A DNA stretch of 45,791 nucleotides from Betaproteobacteria bacterium UBA5216. GTDB lineage: Bacteria > Pseudomonadota > Gammaproteobacteria > Burkholderiales > SG8-41. The notes under the pieces were generated by a model. It saw only the letters and a list, made by a program, of their open reading frames with translations. It did no database searches and was not told the origin of the DNA. The stretch covers positions 1-45,791 of the forward strand of contig DHVE01000100.1 of the NCBI GenBank assembly GCA_002412495.1, in the 5' to 3' direction. This document shows, piece after piece, positions 8,261 to 16,483 of the stretch; within the stretch, counting starts at the first letter, position 1; each line of letters begins with the position of its first letter. The position numbers and the translations under genes were made by a program.

Positions 8261-9082
8261 ATGACTTCTGAAAAAATTGTCGAAATCAGCGACCTGGCAT
8301 TCTCTTATCCAACGCGCGAGATTTTCAAGAACATCAGTCTCTCGATACCGCGCGGACAGGTGACGGGCATCATGGGCGGCAGCGGCAGCGGCAAGTCGAC
8401 GTTGCTGCGATTGATCGGCGGACAATTGCATCCGTCGCGCGGCGTGTGCAAGGTGATGGGGCAGGATGTGCACAAAATCAGCAACGATGAATTGTACGAA
8501 CTGCGCCGCAAGATTGGCATGCAGTTTCAGCAAAATGGATTGTTCACGGATTTGTCGGTGTTCGACAATCTGGCGTTTCCGATGCGCGAAAAAACCAGGC
8601 TGCCGGAATCCATTATTCAGGATCTGGTGTTGCTGAAGCTGAACGCCGTCGGATTGCGCGGCGCGGCGGGGCTGATGCCCTCGGAGCTCTCCGGCGGCAT
8701 GACGCGCCGTGTCGGACTCGCGCGCGCGATCGCGCTGGATCCGTCGCTGATCATGTACGACGAGCCTTTTGCCGGGTTGGATCCGATTTCATGCAATGTG
8801 GTAGGCAACCTGATACGCAAATTAAACGACGCGCTGGGTGTGACGTCGATTGTGGTGTCGTATGACGCGCACGAAGCGCTGAAAATTGTTGATTATGTCT
8901 ATTTTCTCGCCGATGGCGTGATTGCCGCGGAAGGCGAGACCGAGGCAGTGAAGGTTTCCGCCGATCCGTTCGTGCATCAATTCATCCGCGGCCGGCCGGA
9001 TGGCCCGGTGCCGTTTCATTATCCGTCCGGTTCGTACGCGGCTGACATGGATTTGCACGCGGATACACAGGCCCGTGTCTGA
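8261..9082 (+). CDS. mlaF: MlaF-like ABC transporter ATPase, without mlaE/D neighbours
   Basis: The protein has 273 residues. Walker A 'GGSGSGKST' lies near residue 45, Q-loop 'MQFQQNGLF' near 87, signature 'ELSGGM' near 145 and Walker B 'LIMYDEPFAGLDP' near 163. This set, together with 'LSVFDNLAFPMRE', fits MlaF, the ATPase of the MlaFEDB complex that moves phospholipids between outer and inner membranes. Two points are odd. First, the switch (H-loop) position reads 'VVSYDAHE', with Tyr where most ABC ATPases have His. Second, no mlaE, mlaD, mlaC or mlaB follows; instead the stop overlaps the start of mltB by 8 bases. Confidence 0.78.
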   Translation: MTSEKIVEISDLAFSYPTREIFKNISLSIPRGQVTGIMGGSGSGKSTLLRLIGGQLHPSRGVCKVMGQDVHKISNDELYELRRKIGMQFQQNGLFTDLSVFDNLAFPMREKTRLPESIIQDLVLLKLNAVGLRGAAGLMPSELSGGMTRRVGLARAIALDPSLIMYDEPFAGLDPISCNVVGNLIRKLNDALGVTSIVVSYDAHEALKIVDYVYFLADGVIAAEGETEAVKVSADPFVHQFIRGRPDGPVPFHYPSGSYAADMDLHADTQARV

Positions 9083-10121
9083 TCGCGCGGGCAGCGGTTT
9101 TATCCGGCGTGACTTCTTAAAATCACTCGCGGGAGCCACCGCCGCCTTGAGCGTGCCGAGTCTGCCCGTGCTGGCACAGCCGGCGCCGGAACAGCCTGCG
9201 TCGGCACCGGCCGCGCTACGCACTGAATACGAGGCCTTCGTGGACGCGCTGGTGGCCAAACACGGTCTGGATCGCGCCGTGCTGCGCCGCTTGTTTTCGC
9301 AGATACGGCCGCAACCGTCGATTATTCGCGCGATGAATGCGCCGTCAACGGCATTGCCGTGGCATCGCTTCCGCAAGAATCATGTCGATGCGGTGCATAT
9401 CAACGGCGGCGTGAAATTCTGGAAGCAACATGCGGCCACGCTTTCGCGCGCCACGCGCGAATTCGGCGTGCCCGAGGAAATCATCACCGCCACCATCGGC
9501 ATCGAAACGCATTACGGCGGCTACACCGGAAACTTCAAGATTATCGATGCGCTGGCGACACTTGCCTTTGATTACCCGAAACGCGCGGCGTTTTTTCGTG
9601 ACGAGCTGGAGCAGTTCGTGTTGATGGGCAAGGAGACGACGCTTGATCTCGCCAACCTGCGCGGCTCGTACGCGGGCGCGATGGGTATACCGCAGTTCAT
9701 GCCGAGCAGCTATCGAAAATATGCGGTTGATTTTGACGGCGATGGACAACGCAATCTGTGGACCAACGTGGCGGATGTGATCGGCAGCGTGGCCAACTAT
9801 TACAAGCTGCACGAATGGCAGCTGGGCGAGGCCATTGTCGTGCCCGCCCGCGTGAGTGCCACGCCGGATGCCGCGCTGGTGGACGACATTACGCCGAAAA
9901 CGCCGATAGCGGAATTCCGCAAACTCGGCATACAACCCACGGCGGATGTTAAGGACGATGCGCTCGCCGCGCTGCTGCCGCTGGAAACCGAAAGCGGCAT
10001 GCAATACTGGTTCGGCCTGAAAAATTTTTATGTGATTACGCGCTACAACCGCAGCACCAATTACGCCATGGCGGTGTATGAAATCGCACAGGGGATCAAG
10101 GCAAGGTTAAAGGGCGCGTGA
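9075..10121 (+). CDS. mltB: Lytic murein transglycosylase B (MltB family), Tat-like signal
   Basis: The protein has 348 residues from GTG 9075, chosen because the resulting N-terminus is a signal peptide and overlaps the mlaF stop by 8 bases. The N-terminus reads 'FIRRDFLKSLAGA' (residues 9-21), a good match to the twin-arginine pattern, then a hydrophobic stretch ending 'PVLAQ'. The catalytic region 'ATIGIETHYGG' places the catalytic glutamate at about residue 144; 'AGAMGIPQFMPSSYRKYAVD' is the other family hallmark. MltB cleaves glycan strands of peptidoglycan with formation of 1,6-anhydroMurNAc. Export by Tat rather than Sec, and lack of a lipobox, are unusual for the family. Confidence 0.88.
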   Translation: MSDRAGSGFIRRDFLKSLAGATAALSVPSLPVLAQPAPEQPASAPAALRTEYEAFVDALVAKHGLDRAVLRRLFSQIRPQPSIIRAMNAPSTALPWHRFRKNHVDAVHINGGVKFWKQHAATLSRATREFGVPEEIITATIGIETHYGGYTGNFKIIDALATLAFDYPKRAAFFRDELEQFVLMGKETTLDLANLRGSYAGAMGIPQFMPSSYRKYAVDFDGDGQRNLWTNVADVIGSVANYYKLHEWQLGEAIVVPARVSATPDAALVDDITPKTPIAEFRKLGIQPTADVKDDALAALLPLETESGMQYWFGLKNFYVITRYNRSTNYAMAVYEIAQGIKARLKGA

Positions 10122-10142
10122 CCGGCCGCGCGATGGCGAATT

Positions 10143-11189
10143 TCATGCGCGTGGAAACGCCACCACGTGATCCATCTCCAGCCGGATGCCGATCTTCTCG
10201 CCGATGGCATGATTGTGATGGCTGGGTACGAGAGACATGACGCGTCCGCCGCCAGGTAATTCGAGCGTGTAGACGAACTGCGCGCCGCGAAATGCCTTGG
10301 ATATCACCCTGGCCTGCAAGGCGCTGGCGTCGTCGTGCAGAATGTCGTCGGGGCGTAGCAACACGTCGACGAAGGCGCCGGGCGCGGCTTGCAGCGGCGT
10401 GTCGCCTTGCAATTCACCGATTTCCAGTTTGATGCGATTGCCTTCGAGCACAACGCCCGGCAGAAACACGCCGCGGCCGATGAATTCGGCGATGTGGCGA
10501 TTGGCGGGTTCGTGGTACAGCGCGTACGAGGTGGCCCATTGCGCGATGCGTCCGTCCATCATCACGCCAATTTCGTCGGCGAAGGTAAAGGCTTCGTTCT
10601 GATCGTGCGTGACGAGAATGGTGGTGGTGTGCTGGCTTTTGAGGATGTCACGCACTTCAATGCTCAGACGCTCGCGCATTTCCACATCAAGATTGGAGAA
10701 GGGCTCGTCGAGCAGCATCAAGGCTGGACGCGGCGCCAGCGCGCGGGCGAGGGCCACCCGTTGTTGTTGCCCGCCGGAGAGTTCGTGTGGATAGCGATTG
10801 CCCATGGTGCCCAGTCCGACGGTGTCGAGCAATTCCGCTACGCGCGTTTGACGCGCCGCGTCGCTGACGCCGTGTAATCCGAACGCGACATTGCGCGCCA
10901 CGGTGAGATGCGGAAACAGCGCGTAGTCCTGAAACACCATGCCGATGCGCCGCGCTTCGGGCGGCACGTTAAAGCCGGGCCGGCTGACGACGGTATTGTT
11001 GATGACAATTTGCCCTTCGGCAATTTCCTCGAAACCCGCGATGCAGCGCAGCGCGGTGGTTTTGCCGCAACCGCTGGCGCCCAACAGGCATGCAATGGTA
11101 CCGTCGCCGAGACGAAAGCTAATGTCGGTCAAAACGGTGCGCGTGCCGTAAGATTGGCTGACGTGATTGATTTCGAGGGTGCCGGACAT
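10143..11189 (-). CDS. fbpC: Ferric-iron ABC transporter ATPase FbpC
   Basis: The protein has 348 residues. Walker A 'GASGCGKTT' lies near residue 37, Q-loop 'MVFQDYALFPHLT' near 83, signature 'LSGGQQQR' near 138, Walker B 'LMLLDEPFSNLD' near 158 and the H-loop 'VTHDQ' near 196, followed by a C-terminal TOBE-like region. This is the Fbp/Sfu/Afu type that powers ferric uptake from a periplasmic binding protein. It is divergent from fbpB, with a shared Fur-box region between them. A TATAAT (minus strand, 11196-11201) lies only 6 bases before the ATG and no Shine-Dalgarno is visible, so the message may be leaderless. Confidence 0.85.
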   Translation of the reverse strand: MSGTLEINHVSQSYGTRTVLTDISFRLGDGTIACLLGASGCGKTTALRCIAGFEEIAEGQIVINNTVVSRPGFNVPPEARRIGMVFQDYALFPHLTVARNVAFGLHGVSDAARQTRVAELLDTVGLGTMGNRYPHELSGGQQQRVALARALAPRPALMLLDEPFSNLDVEMRERLSIEVRDILKSQHTTTILVTHDQNEAFTFADEIGVMMDGRIAQWATSYALYHEPANRHIAEFIGRGVFLPGVVLEGNRIKLEIGELQGDTPLQAAPGAFVDVLLRPDDILHDDASALQARVISKAFRGAQFVYTLELPGGGRVMSLVPSHHNHAIGEKIGIRLEMDHVVAFPRA

Positions 11190-11195
11190 ACCGGA

Positions 11196-11201
11196 ATTAT
11201 A
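11196..11201 (-). promoter_or_regulatory. Possible -10 box of fbpC (leaderless)
   Basis: A perfect TATAAT reads on the minus strand, ending 6 bases before the fbpC ATG. If used, transcription would start at about the A of the start codon. No good -35 is visible at 16-18 bases; the Fur-box-like element covers that area. The box itself is seen; its use is inference. Confidence 0.4.
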
Positions 11202-11206
11202 ATCGA

Positions 11207-11235
11207 TTGTGGATGATAATGATTCTTGTTACAAT
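11207..11235 (+). promoter_or_regulatory. fbpB promoter with Fur box between -35 and -10
   Basis: On the plus strand TTGTGG (11207-11212) and TACAAT (11230-11235) are separated by exactly 17 bases. The spacer holds TGATAAT-G-ATTCTTG (11214-11228). Compared with the Fur 7-1-7 pattern TGATAAT-n-ATTATCA, the left half matches fully and the right half in 4 of 7 positions. The core AATGATTCTTGTTA (11218-11231) occurs again in the fbpA promoter. Iron-loaded Fur here would block both fbpB and, on the other strand, fbpC. Confidence 0.7.
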
Positions 11236-11344
11236 AAATTCTTGTTTTATTTCCGTAACTTAGCTCATGTGTTCTCGCTTTGGTTTTTAGTGCTTGAAGA
11301 CATGTTACGTCTTCGGCGCTGGCTGTTTCTGACTGACTTGCTAA

Positions 11345-13042
11345 ATGACCCGCACGCATAACGCTATTTTCGCATCCCGCCTTCGGCTGCCGGTCGCAAG
11401 TCCCGCGCCATTGACGGTGATCGCGGTGGTGGTGGCTGCGGCGATTGCACTGCCGGTGCTGGTGGTGTTGCAGAACCTGTTTATCGCGTCGCACGACACC
11501 GGCGGCACGTGGCGCCATCTGGTGCAAACGGTGCTCGGCGACTACGTGCTCAACTCGTTGTTGCTGATGGCGGGCGTTGCGGTCGGGGTGATTTTTGGTG
11601 GCGTGCTGACGGCGTGGATTATCACCATGTGCCGTTTTCCGGGGCGGCGCGTTTTTGAATGGGCCTTGCTGTTGCCGATGGCGATGCCGGCGTACGTGAT
11701 GGCTTACGCTTATACCGACCTGCTGCAATTTTCAGGGCCGGTGCAATCGATGTTGCGTGAGTGGATGAACTGGCGCGCGGGGCAATACTGGTTTCCGGAT
11801 GTGCGTTCGCTCGGCGGGGCGATGCTGATGTTCTCGCTGGTGTTGTATCCGTATGTGTATCTGCTGGCGCGCGCGGCGTTTCTGGAGCAGTCCGACAGCA
11901 TGCTCGAAATGGCACGGGTGTCCGGCTATAGTCCGTGGGGCACGTTTTTGCACGTGGCGCTTCCCCTGGCACGACCGGGAATAGTCGCGGGCACGTCGCT
12001 CGCGCTGATGGAAACGCTGGCGGATTTCGGCACGGTGTCGTACTTCGGCGTGCAGACGTTCACCACGGGCATCTACCGCGCGTGGTTTTCGCTGGGCGAT
12101 CACACGGCTGCCGCGCAGTTGTCGGCGGCGCTGCTGGGGTTTGTGTTTCTGGTGTTGCTGATCGAACGTTTCACGCGCCGGCGCGCGGGATTTCACAGCA
12201 ATTCGCATCGCAAGCAGTTGCGCAACGTGTATCAGCTGCGTGGCGCGTGGATGCCGGTGGCGGTGGTGTTTTGCGCGATTCCCGTGGTGTTTGGTTTTGC
12301 ATTGCCAGCGGGCATCATGCTGCACATGGCGCTGACCGCGGGCGACGCGCAGTTTGGCGCGCGTTATCTGCAACTGACCTTCAACACGGTTACGTTGGCG
12401 GCGTTGACGGCATTGCTGGCGGTGGCGCTGGCGCTGGCGGTGGGATATGCCGCGCGCTCACGCAGCATCGCGGTGCGCGCGGCCAATCGCATCGCGGGTC
12501 TGGGTTACGCGGTGCCCGGCGCGGTGATCGCGGTGGGCGTGTTGATTCCGATCACGCGGATCGATCACGCCATCGGCGCGCTCATCGAGTCGCTGGGCGG
12601 TGTGAATCCCGGATTGCTCTTGACCGGCGGCGTGGCGGCGCTGGTGTATGCGTATCTGGTGCGATTTTTCGCGGTGGCGCTGCAATCGGTGGATGCGGGC
12701 TTGTCAAAAATAACGCCTAACATGGACAGCGCCGCGCGCTCACTTGGACTGGGGCCGGTGGCGACGCTGGCTCGCGTGCATGCGCCGCTCTTGTGGCGCA
12801 GCGCGCTGACGGCGGGTCTGTTGGTGTTCGTGGATGTGATGAAGGAGTTGCCCGCCACGTTTGTGATGCGGCCGTTCAACTTTGATACGCTGGCGGTGCA
12901 GGCCTATACGCTGGCGTCCGATGAGCGGCTGACCGAGGCCTCCACGGCGGCGCTGACGATCGTCGCGGTGGGATTGATACCGCTCATCGTGTTATCGCGC
13001 ATGATGCTGGGCTCGCAGCAGGTATCAAAAAATAATCAATAA
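11345..13042 (+). CDS. fbpB: Ferric-iron ABC transporter permease FbpB (double-length)
   Basis: The protein has 565 residues, the length of fused ferric permeases with two binding-protein-dependent permease domains. The first domain has hydrophobic segments from about residue 22 to 290, including 'LPMAMPAYVMAYAYTDLLQ' and the EAA-like loop 'EMARVSGYSPWGTFLHVALP'. The second, from about residue 300 to 555, has 'DSAARSLGLGPVATLARVHAP' as its EAA-like loop. These loops contact the ATPase FbpC, encoded divergently upstream. The gene follows a Fur-box promoter with a leader of about 100 bases. ATG 11345 lacks an obvious Shine-Dalgarno. The binding protein gene fbpA lies 3.4 kb downstream on the other strand. 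Confidence 0.88.
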   Translation: MTRTHNAIFASRLRLPVASPAPLTVIAVVVAAAIALPVLVVLQNLFIASHDTGGTWRHLVQTVLGDYVLNSLLLMAGVAVGVIFGGVLTAWIITMCRFPGRRVFEWALLLPMAMPAYVMAYAYTDLLQFSGPVQSMLREWMNWRAGQYWFPDVRSLGGAMLMFSLVLYPYVYLLARAAFLEQSDSMLEMARVSGYSPWGTFLHVALPLARPGIVAGTSLALMETLADFGTVSYFGVQTFTTGIYRAWFSLGDHTAAAQLSAALLGFVFLVLLIERFTRRRAGFHSNSHRKQLRNVYQLRGAWMPVAVVFCAIPVVFGFALPAGIMLHMALTAGDAQFGARYLQLTFNTVTLAALTALLAVALALAVGYAARSRSIAVRAANRIAGLGYAVPGAVIAVGVLIPITRIDHAIGALIESLGGVNPGLLLTGGVAALVYAYLVRFFAVALQSVDAGLSKITPNMDSAARSLGLGPVATLARVHAPLLWRSALTAGLLVFVDVMKELPATFVMRPFNFDTLAVQAYTLASDERLTEASTAALTIVAVGLIPLIVLSRMMLGSQQVSKNNQ

Positions 13043-13058
13043 AAACAATTATTTACGA

Positions 13059-13667
13059 ATGAAGGCCTTGGTAACCGGATTTGATCCCTTTGATGGGGAC
13101 CCGATCAATCCGTCGTATGAAGCGGTACGACGGCTGCCGGCGTGCATAGGCACGCTGGACGTGGTGACCGCGCAATTGCCGACATCATTCAAGCGGGCCA
13201 CGGTGAAACTGCGCGCGCTGCTGCGGCGCGAGCGCCCGGACATCGTGCTGTGCGTCGGGCTGGCGGCGGATCGTCGTGCGATCAGCATCGAGCGTGTCGC
13301 GGTGAACCTGGATGATGCGCGCTTGCCCGATAACGACGGTGCGCGCCCTGCGGACAAACCCGTGGTGCGCGGCGGGCCGGCCGCGTATTTTTCAACCTTG
13401 CCGGTGCGCGCCATCATCAAGCGGCTTGGTGTGGAATCGATCCCGTGCGAACTGTCGATGAGTGCCGGCACGTTTGTGTGCAACCATGTGTTTTATGCAT
13501 TGATGCATCGGGCGGCGCGGCGGGCGGTTCCGCTGCGTGCGGGCTTCGTGCATGTGCCGGCGCTGCCGCCGGAGCGTGTGGCGCGTGACGTTGCGTTGGC
13601 GCGGATGGTGCGCGCGTTGTGCATGATATTGGAAGTGACGCACCGCACGAAGAAACGCGTTACCTAA
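13059..13667 (+). CDS. pcp: Pyroglutamyl-peptidase I
   Basis: The protein has 202 residues, near the usual 200-215. 'LVTGFDPFDGDPINPS' lies at the N-terminus; the catalytic triad can be placed as Glu78 ('SIERVAVN'), Cys141 ('SAGTFVCNHVFY') and His165 ('GFVHVP'). The enzyme removes N-terminal pyroglutamate from peptides in the cytosol. The gene starts 16 bases after fbpB on the same strand and lacks a clear Shine-Dalgarno, so it may be read through from the iron promoter. No functional link to iron is known; co-transcription would be incidental or reflect peptide-siderophore processing, which is speculation. Confidence 0.9.
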   Translation: MKALVTGFDPFDGDPINPSYEAVRRLPACIGTLDVVTAQLPTSFKRATVKLRALLRRERPDIVLCVGLAADRRAISIERVAVNLDDARLPDNDGARPADKPVVRGGPAAYFSTLPVRAIIKRLGVESIPCELSMSAGTFVCNHVFYALMHRAARRAVPLRAGFVHVPALPPERVARDVALARMVRALCMILEVTHRTKKRVT

Positions 13668-13754
13668 CACCCGAAATAACACGTGGAATAACGCGGGAGT
13701 GGCGAACCGCCGTGCTAACATTTTGTCGAGCGTCATTCATTCAAGGAAAGTCCT

Positions 13755-14726
13755 TTGCCAAGCCAGATGAAGTTGTTGCCCCTGTTCGCGTTTGTGTGCG
13801 CCAGCGCGGGCACGATTGTCGCGCAGAATTATCCGAATCGCCCCGTGCGCGTGATCGTGCCGTATCCCGCCGGCGGCAGTCTTGATTTGATCGGCCGTGT
13901 CTACGCCAAGGGGCTGACCGACAGCCTCGGCCAGCAGTTCGTGGTGGATAACCGCGGCGGCGCCAATGGCAATGTCGGCACCGAGGTGGTGGCCAATGCC
14001 GCGCCGGATGGTTACACGCTGGTGCTAACGTCAAGTTCGAATCTGACGATCAACCCGAATGTATATCGCAAGATGCCGTTTGATGTGCAGCGTGATCTTG
14101 CGCCGGTGAGCCTGGCCGCGGTGCAGCGAAACATTTTGGTGGTGAATCCGTCGCTGCCGGTGAAATCGGTGAAGGAGCTGGTGGCGCTGGCGAAAGCCAA
14201 ACCGGGCAGCATCAACTATGGATCATCGGGGGTCGGTTCGTCGGCGCATATGTCGTCGGAGCTTTTCCGGCTGGTGACCGGCGCGGAAATGACGCACGTG
14301 CCTTACAAAGGCGTGGGGCCGGCCACCAATGATTTGATTGCCGGGCAGATTCCGCTGATGTTCAACAATCTCGCGGTGTCCACGCCGTTCGTCAAAAATG
14401 GCCGGTTGCGCGCGCTGGCGGTCACCGGCAACGGGCGTCACCCGACGCTGCCGGACGTGCAATCCATGGCGGAAGCCGGCTTTCCCGGGGTGGATGTGTC
14501 GTTGTGGGAGGCGGTGCTTGCACCGGCCGCGACGCCGGTGGACATCATCAACAAACTCAATGCCGAAGTGGTCAAGGCCGCGCAGAACGCGGAGGTGCGT
14601 CAGCGTCTGGCGGGGGCGGGCGCAGACCCTGCCACCGGCACGCCGCAGCAACTCGCACAAATGATCCGCGGCGAAACCGCCAAGTGGGCGAAGGTGGTGA
14701 AGGACGCGAAAATCGCTCAGGAGTAA
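13755..14726 (+). CDS. Bug/TctC-family periplasmic solute receptor
   Basis: The protein has 323 residues from TTG 13755, preferred because AAGGAAAG (13743-13750) lies 4-5 bases before it, whereas ATG 13767 would be about 16 bases away. The signal peptide is short (ending TIVAQ near residue 23). Core motifs: 'PNRPVRVIVPYPAGG', 'VDNRGGANG', 'APDGYTLVL', 'THVPYKGVGPA'. It stands between pcp and a convergent alpha/beta-barrel gene. As with the other Bug genes in this window, no TctAB permease accompanies it. Ligand unknown. Confidence 0.9.
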   Translation: MPSQMKLLPLFAFVCASAGTIVAQNYPNRPVRVIVPYPAGGSLDLIGRVYAKGLTDSLGQQFVVDNRGGANGNVGTEVVANAAPDGYTLVLTSSSNLTINPNVYRKMPFDVQRDLAPVSLAAVQRNILVVNPSLPVKSVKELVALAKAKPGSINYGSSGVGSSAHMSSELFRLVTGAEMTHVPYKGVGPATNDLIAGQIPLMFNNLAVSTPFVKNGRLRALAVTGNGRHPTLPDVQSMAEAGFPGVDVSLWEAVLAPAATPVDIINKLNAEVVKAAQNAEVRQRLAGAGADPATGTPQQLAQMIRGETAKWAKVVKDAKIAQE

Positions 14727-14767
14727 TCTTCACTCCCAGCGGGGCGGCGCGCGCCGGTTATCAATAA

Positions 14768-15391
14768 TCAATACGCGCCCGGCGGCGTTTTTCCCTTGCG
14801 GAAATACGGCAGGTAGACGTTGGTCAGATCCAGATAACGCGCCGCCTTGCCGAATTTTTCAACGGCGAGATTGCTGATGCTGATGGCGCGTTGCAGCTCG
14901 ACCATAGCGACGTAATACAAGCCGCCGAACTCGGAGCGGAACAAGCGAAACTGCACGGTTTCCGGCCGTCCCTCGAACAGCGCGCGCAGCCCGGTGAGGA
15001 TGTCGGGAATCGCCGCATCGTCGGGCGTGTTAAAGCGCAGCACGAGGATGCGCGAGCAAGGTCCCTTTTCGCCGAACAGCGCGCTGCCCGGATAGGTTTG
15101 CACGCCCAAGGTGCGAAAGTAGCCGTGACACATCGGCACCAGACGCTTGGACCACGGCGAGGTATTTTTGCCCGAGATCGCTTTGTAGGCGGGGCTTTCG
15201 AGCACATCAAGGCTTTCCAGATCGTACCACGCGACGTAGCGCGGCCAGCCCTCGATGCACACAAAACGATTGCCGGTGAGAAAGCCGGGCACTTCCGTGC
15301 GGCTGGGCAAATGTTCAAGATCGTACCAGTCGTGAAACTCGCCTTCGATCTCGGGCGGCGGCTCCATCATGCCCATCATCAGTGCTGTCAT
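14768..15391 (-). CDS. Dimeric alpha/beta-barrel protein (EthD/DUF4286-like)
   Basis: The protein has 207 residues with a good Shine-Dalgarno (AAGGGAGA, 5-6 bases before ATG 15391). 'FHDWYDLEHLPSRTEVPGFL' near residue 19 parallels the motif in the protein at 3461 ('YNEWYNREHMPDRI'), and a second related half begins near residue 110 ('CSRILVLRFNTPD'). This suggests two fused ferredoxin-like units. The gene is 51 bases upstream of its convergent Bug neighbour's end and directly follows the Bug gene at 15443-16459 on the same strand, with which it may be co-transcribed. Catalytic role unknown. Confidence 0.62.
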   Translation of the reverse strand: MTALMMGMMEPPPEIEGEFHDWYDLEHLPSRTEVPGFLTGNRFVCIEGWPRYVAWYDLESLDVLESPAYKAISGKNTSPWSKRLVPMCHGYFRTLGVQTYPGSALFGEKGPCSRILVLRFNTPDDAAIPDILTGLRALFEGRPETVQFRLFRSEFGGLYYVAMVELQRAISISNLAVEKFGKAARYLDLTNVYLPYFRKGKTPPGAY

Positions 15392-15442
15392 GTTGTCTCC
15401 CTTTATTGGCGGGCTTATTTTACCGTCGCGTATTCGGCGCCG

Positions 15443-16459
15443 CTATTCGGTGGTGATTTTCGCCTTGGTGATCAGGGCCGCCCATTTTTCAAATTCGTTT
15501 TTCATGTGCCGCGCAAGCGCATCGGGCGTCGAGGAAGCTGCCTCCACGCCCTGATTAAAGAGCGCCTGTTTGACCTCGGGCGAGGCGAGTATCGCCACCA
15601 ATTCCTTGTTAAGCCTTGTGACGGTGGATGACGGTGTGCCGGTGGTTGCCGCCATCGCGTACCAGTTGTTCACTTCATAGCCCGGCACGCCTGCTTCGGA
15701 CAGGGTCGGTAGCTCGGGCAGAAAAGCGGAGCGTTTCAGTGTGGTCACCGCGAGCGCCTTGAGCCGGCCGGTTTTCAGATGCGGCACGGCGGCGGGCGGC
15801 GCGGTGAATATCATCGCGACCCGGCCCCCCATGACGTCGAGCATTGCGGGCGCGGCGCCTTTATACGGCACATGCACCAGTTCAATTTTTGCCATGCTTT
15901 CCAGCAGCGCGGCCGCGAGGTGCGGGGCGTTGCCCGCGCCGCCGGAGCCGTAGGTCACGCGCCTGGGCTGCGCGCGCGCCAAGGCGATCAATTCCTTGAC
16001 GGAATTGGCCGAGACGCCGGGGTGCAGCACCAACACATTGGTGGCTTCGGCCATCATTGTGATGGGCGCGAGATCCTTCAACGGGTGGTAGCCGATATTC
16101 TTGTAGAGGCTGTAGTTGACCGCGAAGGTGCCGATAGCGCCCAGGCACAGGGTGTAACCGTCGGGCGGTGCTTTTGCGAGTATTTCGCCGGCCAGCGAGC
16201 CCGCCGCACCCGGACGGTTATCGATAACCACCGGCTGCCCGAGTGATGCGCTCAGTTTTTCGTGGATGGCGCGCGCGGTGGCATCCAGACCGCCGCCAGG
16301 CGCAGCGCCGATCAGGATGCGCAGCGGCTTGGTGGGGAATGCCTGCGATTGCACCGGCTGCGAAAAAAACAGCGTGATGAGTGTCAGCGCGCCCGCACAA
16401 CACAGACCGGTTGTCGTGTGATGGTTTCGGAAAAACGTATGTGAGCCAAACCAGTGCAT
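15443..16459 (-). CDS. Bug/TctC-family periplasmic solute receptor
   Basis: The protein has 338 residues. The signal peptide has an extended polar start and a hydrophobic core ending 'PVQSQAF' near residue 41. Core motifs: 'PTKPLRILIGAAPGGGLD', 'IDNRPGAAGS', 'PPDGYTLC' and 'HVPYKGAAPAM'. ATG 16459 has no clear Shine-Dalgarno, so the N-terminus could be shorter. It lies 24 bases downstream of fbpA on the same strand and could be carried on the iron-regulated fbpA transcript. It is followed after 51 bases by the alpha/beta-barrel gene at 14768-15391. Confidence 0.88.
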   Translation of the reverse strand: MHWFGSHTFFRNHHTTTGLCCAGALTLITLFFSQPVQSQAFPTKPLRILIGAAPGGGLDATARAIHEKLSASLGQPVVIDNRPGAAGSLAGEILAKAPPDGYTLCLGAIGTFAVNYSLYKNIGYHPLKDLAPITMMAEATNVLVLHPGVSANSVKELIALARAQPRRVTYGSGGAGNAPHLAAALLESMAKIELVHVPYKGAAPAMLDVMGGRVAMIFTAPPAAVPHLKTGRLKALAVTTLKRSAFLPELPTLSEAGVPGYEVNNWYAMAATTGTPSSTVTRLNKELVAILASPEVKQALFNQGVEAASSTPDALARHMKNEFEKWAALITKAKITTE

Positions 16460-16483
16460 ACGATTAAGACGTTTACCCGTGCG

